Source: Costus lasius (taxonomy: Eukaryota; Streptophyta; Magnoliopsida; Zingiberales; Costaceae). Taken from it: a DNA stretch of 64,000 nucleotides. Of this stretch, positions 22,871 to 31,478 are shown piece by piece. Positions within the stretch are counted from its first letter, which is position 1. Each line of letters opens with the position of its first letter. The notes under the pieces are model-generated. The model was given only the letters and a program-made list of their open reading frames with translations. It made no database searches and was not told where the DNA came from. The stretch covers positions 20,085,501 to 20,149,500 of the forward strand of contig CM050454.1 in the NCBI GenBank assembly GCA_027563935.2, in the 5' to 3' direction. The translations under genes were made by a program, and so were the position numbers.

Positions 22871-24790
22871 TGTTGTTACTTCCGCAAGTGCACGGATACT
22901 CGAAGTAATAAAGAAAATATCGAATCCACAGAGACCTACGTTGTCTAGTACCGAATAATTGATTTCTTACTACCTAGGCAATCGAATAGAAGTCAAGCAA
23001 TGATCGAAAAACACACGGGAGAGTGTAATTAGAGAGAAACTGGGACTAGGATTTCATTCACTTTAATTTTCATGACTAGATAAAAATAGATGTTCATTAA
23101 TCTAGTTTTACAATGATAAAGACATAATTTACTTCATAAGTGGATTATCTCACTTTCGTGCAGACAACCATGCAGGGACTAATCTTCGCTTTCACGCAAG
23201 ATTTATCCCAATGCTGTAAATAAGTAAATCACCAAACGAAGAATTCAAGGATCACTTTCGTGCATCCGAATTCTAAGTTGATTGTCTCGAGTGGAATCTC
23301 AAGGATCGCTTTCGCGCATCCGAGTTTCAACACACGTTCTACCTATGGTTCTCCAACGTTCCGATCCTCACTTTCGTGCAAGATCTCCACGTTTGACACA
23401 ATAACTCAATCCTAGGTTCATAATTATCAAACATGGCAATAAAATTACTAAAATCAAGAAATAAGAACTTAACCTAATTTCTTACGGTGAGTTCTTATTA
23501 TTCAATTTTAGGGTTCCACGTTCTCAAGCAAATCACTTTTTAGTCCATATTGCGAAAACTCTATATCATGCATGACAATAAATAAACTAAGGAGAATTTT
23601 AGAGCAATAATCGCATAGGTAGAATCATCAAAATAGAACTATCATGATGAAAGTAAAAAGTATCTAGTCATTGAGAAAATCAAATGGAATTACTCTCCCA
23701 TGTCCCATAAAGGTTTAAGCTAACATAGTGAAGGAGTTACAATAATCCATGGTTTCATCAAAGGGAAAATAGGGTTTTAGAAAATACACCACGGCTGTAA
23801 TATAAATTACAGCCGTAATTTTGAGTTGAGCGTCGATGAACAGTTGCGGCGCCTCCCTTTTTGTTGATTTCTCCTCCAATTGATCTCCTTTCCCTTTGAA
23901 ACTTCTAGGGTGTGTTTTCTTACTCCAGGCGTAGCTTCTCTTCAAATTTCATGGCCAGAGATGCACTGTGTGCGTCTTGGCGGCGAAACCCTAGGCGGCG
24001 GTTGAAATCTCGATTTCTCTCTGTATGGTGGATGAAAATTGGGGCTTTTGGTGTCTTCCTCTTCTCTTCGTCCATAGCTTCTTTACTTCTTCTTACGGCT
24101 TCGAATTTTAGGGTCTGGATCATTCGCAATCTTCTCCAAAAAAATCGGGCTTCGAATTGGACTGTGGAAGTCACGTTCTAGAAGGAAATTATGGCAGTGT
24201 AATATGTTACGACACTGCCGTAAAATCGGTCAAGTGTTCTGGTCTGAGATCTTCACAAAATACAGCACCGTAAAATGCTTCACGGCGGTGCCGTAAAATC
24301 GCTGAACACTCTGGTCGGGAACGTTTGGAAATTACGGCCCGTGAAATAGTTTACGGTAGTGCCGTAATTTTAGTGAATCTCTCTAGTCTGAAAGCGCTCC
24401 AAATTACGGCCACGTAATTTCTTACGGCAGTGCCGTAAAATCCAGAAAACGTTTTGGTGAAAAACTCCCCAAAATTATGGCAAGTGCTTTGATATTACGG
24501 TATCGTACAGAAATACGGTACTGTAATATAGATTACGGCCCTGCCGTATTTTGGTTTGTTGCTCCGATTTACCTGAAATTTGTCATGTGATCTCATCTTG
24601 ATGATGGTAACTCTTCTATGTATTTGATTTTGCTTGAAAGAGCCTAAAAATAGTGCATTTTTATCTGAAAATTACCAAAAACCAAAATAGAAATAGATTT
24701 TGCAATATTTGATAAATTTGGCATAAAAAAAGGCAAAATAGTAGCTGATTGGATAGAAGGCAAAATAGTCCCTATATATTTTTAGGGACC
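22871..24790 (-). mobile_element. Element N: LTR remnant of a tRNA-Asp-primed gypsy family
   Basis: It aligns with the F LTRs at 41085-42780 and 48498-50308: 'ccgcaagtgcacggatac', 'gaagtaataaa', 'gggactagg.tttcat.cac', repeated 'cactttcgtgca' phrases, 'ttttagggttcca.gttctc', then a CT-rich stretch and palindromes. Sense is minus, as in F. The far end decays near 24750-24790, so the boundary is approximate. The frames at 23912-24181 fall inside the LTR and match noncoding parts of the F LTRs, so I do not call a gene. No TSD was found. Confidence 0.7.
24205..24550. repeat. Array of TTACGGCAGTGCCGTAA-type palindromes
   Basis: Five imperfect copies lie at about 24205-24223, 24281-24299, 24351-24367, 24422-24438 and 24531-24550, spaced about 70-100 bp. 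The copy at 24422 is a perfect 8+1+8 palindrome. Half-site words (ATTACGGCC..GTAAT) lie between them, and phrases like CTCTGGTC(T/G)G recur in the spacers. Confidence 0.8.
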
Positions 24791-25332
24791 ATTCCTTGCT
24801 AACCCATTAGTAAAATAGTAGCTAAAGCAAACCTTGAATAGAAGGATGCACATATTTGACTCCATCAACTACCCATAAGAATGACCTGCACCATGGGTAA
24901 AATAATTCAATGAGACCTATATCTAGGCATAGGACCATCTCACCCATCCTACAAACTAGTACTAATAATGTTTCTCATAAAATGTTTTATCAACCTAAAG
25001 AGATCTCACAAGAAATCAAATGATGAATTTTCATGAGTTCCTGGCATTCTATACTATATAAGTTGGCAACTTCTATACATGGACATATGCTGAATTTTGT
25101 GGCACATAAGTATTTTTTATATGCCATTTTCCTAGGGTAAAACATTTAAGTTGTGGTCACAAAGGCTTTGAACTAAAAGCATGCAATTTTACAATGCTTA
25201 ACCAAACTACCAAGCAAACTATGCAATTTTATATAAATTTGTGGTTTTGCATATTTGGACTATTCTTATGCTATTTTGACGAGCAAACTCATTGTCTTCT
25301 CCGCGTTTCCTAACGATCGAGTATCTAGGCTG

Positions 25333-25460
25333 TGTATACTGAGAGGGATGGATTTTTAGAAGGATGGGAAATTTGGATGGAACGAATATTTAGATGAAAA
25401 AGAAAATAGGAAATAAAATCCTTCCTTGTGTTTATCAAGAGGGATGGAAAATACGATGAA
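25333..25460. repeat. Left arm of an inverted GGATGGA-rich repeat
   Basis: It contains TACTGAGAGGGATGGA, then GGATGG, AAAATCCTT, GTTTATCAAGAGGGATGGA. The same words in the same order occur in reverse complement at 26690-26795, on the far side of the helicase fragment. Confidence 0.55.
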
Positions 25461-25616
25461 TTTTATATATTACCACACTCTTTTTATTTAAATATTATTA
25501 AATACTTATAAAATAATTACATACTATTAAATATTATTATTTAATAATTATATATTTAAAAATATAATAAATAAATATAAATAAATATATGAATTGAACA
25601 ATTACACTGTACTAAG

Positions 25617-26541
25617 AGTTCCCACAACAACATCAACCCCACGTGAATTTCTCAAGCATACAAGCAAGCTTGAGGAGTAGTATAAAAAAATAAATAAATA
25701 CCTTGAATTCCTCCTCGCCTCATTGTCCTTGCTAAGCCGTTTGATTATGGGAATTCCGAACGCTAATGGGTGTGTTTGGCATAGCTTCTAGGCTACTTTT
25801 GCTGGCTACAAAAACTATTTTTGAGAAGCTGGCCTGTTAGGCTATCAACTTCTGCACTAATTTAACAGACCACTCAGCTTTTCCAGCCAGCTATTTTTCA
25901 ATCAGCACTTTCTCAACTAGCAGAAGCTAAAAGCTCCAGCTATACCAAACACACCCAATGTCTTTTTGGTACCAGTCTTAGCCCGTGCAATAAGATCTTG
26001 CCCTTCAAGCGTAGGATTTTGGCCTCACCAGGAAAGACTGACATACCAAACTGGAAACACTTCATAAATTCAGCATAGAAAAGCAAAGACAAACATTAGT
26101 AGGAAGAAGAAAGGAAGCCAAGATTTTGGCCTCACCTGAATAGGGAAAAGATAAGTAATCCCGCGCTTCTCGAGGGCACTGATGAGCTGCTCCAGCAAGC
26201 CCAAGCTGGCGATGGCGAGCTCATCCTTGCTGCCACCGGCAACAATGCCAGCAAAGCTATGGAACCCCTTGAAGGCTACTTCGCTGAGGACGAGGTTGGG
26301 GGAGGCAACAACGGAGGGGACGAATAGGGGAAGAGCACGAGCGAGCCTCGAGACACGTTGGACAGCACAGCAGCATGATGCGGCCAAACCCTTGGCAGTG
26401 GAAGTGGAGACATTGAGGAGGAGGAGGCTGCCGCAGGAGTGGGCCTTGTCGGCGAGCTTCCTGGCGGCGAGGTCCAAAGATGGCCCGCTTTTGAGTTGTA
26501 TCACTTCCCGTGGTGCGGCAGTGCAGGGTACGTTATGCTGA
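25617..26541 (-). pseudogene. RH3: RH3-like plastid DEAD-box RNA helicase fragment
   Basis: Exon 1 (ending at 26136) carries the RH3-specific stretch [13 protein letters not shown] and the DEAD-box Q motif ([14 protein letters not shown], then [13 protein letters not shown]). It is followed by a splice donor CAG/GTGAGG. Exon 2 has LEGQDLIARAKTGTKKTL, interrupted by a MITE, then AFGIPIIKRLSKDNE and a donor-like AAG/GTATTT. A third piece reads SRGVDVVVGT (25617-25646). These occur in the RH3 order, but motif I is AKTGTKKT instead of AKTGTGKT, the acidic linker is missing, and about 50 residues between exon 2 and the third piece and everything after VVGT (PGR, DEAD, C-terminal RecA domain) are absent. 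RH3 proteins act in chloroplast RNA splicing and ribosome assembly. This copy is a dead fragment; the exon 1 start (taken near 26541) is uncertain. Confidence 0.85.
25768..25956. mobile_element. 189-bp MITE in the helicase exon
   Basis: Inverted ends are GGGTGTGTTTGGCATAGCT (left) and GGGTGTGTTTGGTATAGCT (right, reverse complement). The target duplication is AAT (25765-25767 and 25957-25959). Removing the MITE and one AAT restores K-T-L-A-F-G-I-P in the helicase frame, which proves a 3-bp duplication. TIRs and duplication length suggest a Tourist/Harbinger-like MITE, although that group usually prefers TTA/TAA. Confidence 0.9.
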
Positions 26542-26689
26542 TGTCGAGCATGAAAGGGAATGAGGACTGGGTGGTGTTCACGCACTTGTAGAGGACAGGA
26601 GAAGACCAGGGAAGAGTGATAAATGATGCGCCTGCGTCCGTCATGTGAAATCTGCCCGATTCGGGCGGACATGAAACGAAGGATTTTTC

Positions 26690-26795
26690 TCTTATCCAGC
26701 CACCCCAAAATCCTTTATTTTATATCCATCCTTCTGGTAAACAAAGGATTTTTAGATTGTCCATCCTTTCCACCCTTCCATCCTCCTAGTAAATA
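26690..26795. repeat. Right arm of an inverted GGATGGA-rich repeat
   Basis: The reverse complement reads TTTACTAGGAGGATGGA, GGATGGA, AAAAATCCTTTGTTTACCAG, AAGGATGGA, parallel to 25333-25460. I could not find a matching target duplication outside the two arms. Confidence 0.55.
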
Positions 26796-27240
26796 GGTTG
26801 CTAGTGTTGACTTGCTTCTCTCGAGTGCTTTCAAGGTATTTAAGAGAAGGTAGGGTTTGCCCTACTGTATCTTAAAATCCTATTACCTCAATTATTCAAG
26901 ACGCACCACTTGGAGGTAGGACCGAAGCATTGGATAATTCATTGGAGCTAATTATTGCCTTGGCTTCTTGCATTGTTGGCAATGAGATTTCCTCCTATGG
27001 AGTTGCGATTTAAAGTTATAGCAAGGTGTTATATTCCTCCTTTCTATTTAATCAATTTTTATATGCTTTGTTATAGTTTTGAGTATTAATGATGGCAGCG
27101 CCACCATCTATATGTGTTGGTTTGCAATGAGCTCTTTAACGCTATGTTGAAAGCTCAGCATGGATAGTCTAGAAGTCGCTATTCACTACCAAGATTAACT
27201 TGTGAAAATTGGGAGGTGAACAAATTCACCGCACACCCTA
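26796..27240. other. Short spacer without recognised features
   Basis: I see no gene or TE ends here. It directly adjoins the GGGAG target site of element B, and its continuation is at 36387. Confidence 0.6.
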
Positions 27241-27245
27241 GGGAG

Positions 27246-28940
27246 TGTTGGGGTATGCCCTTAAGGCTAATGTTTGAGGCCTTGGGATTATATCAGTATC
27301 ATATATAAACTCTTATGTTTATAAAGGCAATGGTTGTTATTCAGGTTGTTACATTATCTGCTGCAATAAGTGTACTTCTGAATAATGTCTCAATGCTGTT
27401 CAGCTTGGCTGACATGCAGTATTGTCCTTAGTCGAGATATCTTGGTGAACATGAGACAGCCTTGATATGATTGAGACTAATATGTGTTCTAATCTTATAG
27501 GATGCTTCGAGCATGGAATAAGATGTAGACTCATGGGTACATTGGATGTACTGGACAGACCCTACTAGGATATTCAATTGCTTGTCACAATGTGAATAAT
27601 CCTTGTATGCGAACAAGTGGCATATTTCCTCTGACTTGAGATCACTTGTGTTTCTAAATGATGATTGGCATTGTTTTGAGGTAGTTCAATATCATTTGAA
27701 ACATAATGGTTATAGACTATCTTGGATAATGATCATGAGTCAGGTTAGGACACTAGTGATAGATAAAGGATTGCAGTCTCCTTGTTTAGGAGAGTGATGT
27801 TCTAAAGGGGCCCCCCCTGGATGAGATGATTGAGAAAGTGTATGGCCATACCCAGATGACTATGTTCATCTGATCTAATCATGCTCATCATATTGGAGTC
27901 ACAGGCTTGACACGCTTGTCCAATAAGAACATCCAGTGGCAAAGGAAACATGTATGCCTAGTGAAGTGGATTCACACTTGTGCTGTGGTTTGGGTGTAGT
28001 CTTGGAAGACTCTTTCCTTTATATCGGGAGACAGTGATGTGTTGCTAGATACCCCTCACTGATCGTGATAACGTAAGTTATCGTTACCGACATTTAAAGG
28101 AAACCCTTAGGGTCGCACAATTTGATGATATGGCTTACTCATGTCAGATCGTGTGGACTGAATTGTTTCGGTTCATTTTAAAGGGATTTAAACTCTGATT
28201 GTAAGTGAGATCTGGTCTGATCATGTTTGATTGATTAGGGCTTGAGATCGGTAAGCTTCGATCGAGAGAAGTGATGCTGGATTGGTGAGATCAAGAGCAT
28301 CGAGAGATCAACGGTTAGATCTTGAACCTTTGGGTTTAATGAGATCTAGATCAAAGGCTTGGCTTAATTGGTCATTGAACCAAATGTCATTGAACCGGCT
28401 CATGTGTGAGCGCTTGGTTCAAATGAAAGAGATGAGCGTTCGGTTCACTTGGGTGAACGTGTGAACGCATAAGCATTGAGGGCTTTCTATATTTGGAAAT
28501 TCGGTTTTCCAATTTGAAAGTAACGCCCCACGTTTGTGTGGAACGCCTCTTGCTCTCGTTCTCTTCTCCTTTCGACGACACTCTCGTAAGAAAAAAGGAG
28601 GTTAACGCCTTGGAGAAAATTCAGCCAAGCAAGAGTTCATCTCTCAATTCCCTTCAAGCGATCAAGGAGACTTGAAGGTCTTTGCTAGCACAAAGAACAT
28701 CAAGGAGAAGCCATCTCTCTTCTTGTGTGCGGCACCTTTGGAGGAGAGCCCTTTCGATCTCTGCTTCCAAGACGCCATCCATCAAATGGCATTGGTATGA
28801 ATCTTTCGATCTTTACAAGGTTTTAAAGTTGATTATATGAATATATCACATGCGATCCTTATGAAACCCTAATTCCGCTGCCAAAAATTTTTACATGCGC
28901 CACTTTAGGGTTTCGCCCCCCCTCTTGAAGGGGACTTTCA
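27246..28940 (+). repeat. Element B 5' LTR
   Basis: Starts TGTTGGGG, ends GGGACTTTCA. The small frames inside are repeated in the 3' LTR and show no protein similarity. Confidence 0.97.
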
Positions 28941-28942
28941 AT

Positions 28943-28954
28943 TGGTATCAGAGC
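28943..28954 (+). promoter_or_regulatory. Element B primer-binding site (initiator tRNA-Met)
   Basis: TGGTATCAGAGC, a perfect 12-base complement to the 3' end of initiator tRNA-Met, lies two bases after the LTR. Confidence 0.97.
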
Positions 28955-30240
28955 ATATGGTTTATATATGTTCATATGATTGCTTGATCTTCATGCTTGA
29001 TCCATGTATGCGCTTTTGATTAGATCTAAGGTTACATGCGAAAATTGTTGTAAACATATGTGAGTTGGCGAAAATACATGCTTATCATAGATGTATGTTT
29101 TCTCCTTGGCGCATGTTTGTTGGCGCATGCTTTAGTTTTTCTCAAAACAAAAGGACTTGCGCGCCCTTCATTAGATCTAATAAGCGCCTACTATAAACCC
29201 TTAGATGGGTTATTAGGGTTGAAGTCATAGTCTAGTTAAGATCCAAACAGTCTGATCAGACCATCTGACAGCCTAGATGGGTCGACCAGATGGCACCTGT
29301 GCGCAAGCACGAGGTGGCTATAGGTCGACTGCAGACAGGCGTGTAGCGATGTCTGGTTGAGACAATCAGTGAACGTGCATGAGTTAGGCCCGGGGTCACA
29401 CCCGCTTGCCTGAACTCATGAGGGTCGTTCAGCCCATTGCATGCATTGTTGACCACTGGGTCGACTCAAGTCAGTTAGGACTTGATGCACGCAAGGGTAG
29501 TGGGTCTGACTAGGTCTGATGAGTGGATCCCTATTAATGGACCGTTGTAAGGTAGTAGGGCACATAAGGAAAATAAAATTGATGCCAATGGGTTTTTCAA
29601 AATTTTATTTTCTGGTTTGGATCACATGTTGATTGGATGCCATGATGCGTGTTTATTTAATCTTATGTGGGCTGCCTATTTAATGTGTGCTGTGCTGGGG
29701 CCTGCGAGCCTGGATTAAAATTGTAAATTAATATTTATTGTGATCTGCGTATCACATTTTAATTAATTTATTGTGTAATTGACCTGCGTGTCAATCATGT
29801 CTAGATAGATTAAATTGTATTTTAATCAGACATGAGCACAGAGCACACTTGGCAAAGGCGCATGCAGCAGAGGCTTGACCAGGTGGGAGGTCTAGGGTTA
29901 GACCCTATGACAGGCGCATTTACCTGGTGGGCGCACCTGAGCTGCAGTGGGTGCTTGGGCCCTGGGTTGGGCCAGAAGAGATGCAAAAGACCCATGAAGA
30001 GCTCAAGTGAAGACTTAAGTTATATTAAGGTCTTACCTAGGGCTTATGGGCTTTTACCACATAAGATCAGCATGCTTTCTAGTTATTGTTTATATAATTA
30101 GAATTGCATGATTTAATCTTCTGCTATCGCCATAGGTTATGCATGATAGTTAAGAAGATAAAAGACCGTTAAAATCCAACGCTAAAATATCAAGCGCGTA
30201 AGCCTTCTGACGCGAAACCTCACTGTTCTGACTATCGTTG

Positions 30241-30273
30241 GGGCCGTGTTGTACCCACTCAGTGGGCACGCCC
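30241..30273 (+). ncRNA. Element B leader stem-loop 1 (TTGTA bulge)
   Basis: The outer stem is CGTG/CACG (plus GGG/CCC past one unpaired C). The bulge TTGTA is on the 5' side, the inner stem is CCCAC/GTGGG and the loop TCA. Confidence 0.7.
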
Positions 30274-30449
30274 ATCTATCTTCAGACGGTTTGTGATTAC
30301 ACCTCCGTGTTACAGGGAAGGGATTTATCGCTTCTCGTTGCTCAGCATAGCACGTGGTGGTCCAGGGAGTAGGTCAGGTCAGCTTGACCATGTAGGCTAC
30401 ATACTGAGCATATGTGAGCTATATGGAGGCAGCCATCTGTGGGATCAGA

Positions 30450-30481
30450 GACTGTGTTGTACCAACTCAGTTGGCACAGTC
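30450..30481 (+). ncRNA. Element B leader stem-loop 2 (TTGTA bulge)
   Basis: The outer stem is GACTGTG/CACAGTC (7 bp). The bulge TTGTA, the inner stem CCAAC/GTTGG and the loop TCA follow. Bulge and loop are identical to stem-loop 1 while the stems differ by compensating changes. Confidence 0.75.
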
Positions 30482-30505
30482 TGCTGGATTGCCCAGATGA
30501 AGGGG

Positions 30506-30591
30506 AATCGCACGGGTTGGCGATTGGCAGGCATTGCCTACCAGAAATTAGTGCTTGTACTCTCTGTGCATCTTATCTCGCCTGAGCGGGA
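30506..30591 (+). ncRNA. Element B leader stem-loops 3 and 4
   Basis: Stem-loop 3 is AATCGC/GCGATT (30506-30511 and 30520-30525), preceded by AAGGGG. Stem-loop 4 is TCTCGC/GCGGGA with loop CTGA (30576-30591, one G-T pair). They match in order and flanking words the small hairpins at 12767-12844 in element A. Confidence 0.5.
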
Positions 30592-30761
30592 CGCGGAGAC
30601 CAAGTATGAAATCTGGATCCCATCTCACTAAAAGAGTGTTGCTCTTTCGGACTGTTTAATGGATTTTTCAGTCAGATAAAATAGTGAGAAAAGAATCTTT
30701 CTTAAGTCCTGGATTGATTCTAAACATTGATACTGACCTTGCTGTTCTTGCATTGTTGTAG

Positions 30762-31478
30762 ATTACTGCAGCAACGAACACCACGAATTTCAATGTGCGA
30801 TCCCTACTGGAAAGGGAGAAGTTTGCTGGGCCAAACTTCTCGGACTGGTACGGACACCTTAAGATTGTCCTTAAGGCAGAGAGGAAGCTGTATGTCCTCG
30901 AGACAGCTATACCGCCTCAACCCGCTGCGAACGCCGCTAGGGCGGTTCGGGAAGCCTATGAAAAACATGTCAATGATAGCATTGATGTCGCTTGCCTGAT
31001 GCTTGCGTCTATGACGCCAGAGCTGCAGCGTCAGCATGAGGATCTATCTGCTATACAGATTATAGCAAACCTCAAGATGCTGTATGCTGCACAGGCTAGG
31101 ACTGAACGCTACAATTTGACTAAGCTTTTCTTTCAGAGCAAACTGGCTGAAGGGAGTCTAGTGGGAGCTCACGTACTCAAGATGATTGGGTACAAGGAGA
31201 CTCTAGAGAAACTGGGACACACCGTCAATCAGGAGCTTGCTGTAGACATCATTCTTCAGTCTCTCCCGGCCTCTTTCGATCCGTTCATTATTAATTTCAA
31301 TATGAACAAGATCGACTGTACCCCGGCAGAGTTACTGAACATGCTCTTGACTACAGAGTTGACTCTAAAGGGAAAGCCTTCAACCTCTGTCTTAATGGTT
31401 CCTTCAAGGAACAAAAGGAAGGGGAAGAAGGGCAAAGCCCCTGTCAAGAGCTACAACAAGGCTGAAACAAAAGGTTAA
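30762..31478 (+). pseudogene. Element B gag (copia)
   Basis: An open frame follows TAG at 30759. It encodes the copia gag core: SLLEREKFAGPNFSDWY, LYVLETAIPPQP, then AARTERYNL-like and QSLPASFDPFIINFNMN. It ends in a basic tail at TAA 31478. The zinc knuckle CFHCGQLGHWKKDC (about 31499-31540) lies in the next frame, so a +1 shift is needed near 31474; in element A the equivalent join is in one frame, so this is likely a simple indel. There is no ATG where element A has one: the aligned codon is GCA. The first in-frame start-like codon is GTG at 30795, inside the conserved core. The product would coat element RNA in cytoplasmic particles. Confidence 0.85.

Larger units (their letters stand above)
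28955..30761 (+). other. Element B long untranslated leader
   Basis: About 1.8 kb lies between PBS and gag. The frames at 29832-30101 and 30293-30631 have no recognisable domain and the second spans the hairpins, so I do not call them. The last bases, a T-rich run ending TGTTGTAG directly before the gag frame, look like a 3' splice site, and the same ending precedes gag in element A. Confidence 0.6.

Noticed and set aside
23912..24181. 89-codon frame with a hydrophobic stretch
   Set aside because: It lies in an LTR remnant and corresponds to noncoding CT-rich LTR sequence at 42000-42250 and 49500-49730.
30293..30631. 112-codon frame in the leader of B as a possible extra retroviral-like gene
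   Set aside because: It covers the paired hairpins, has no domain, and A has no equivalent frame.
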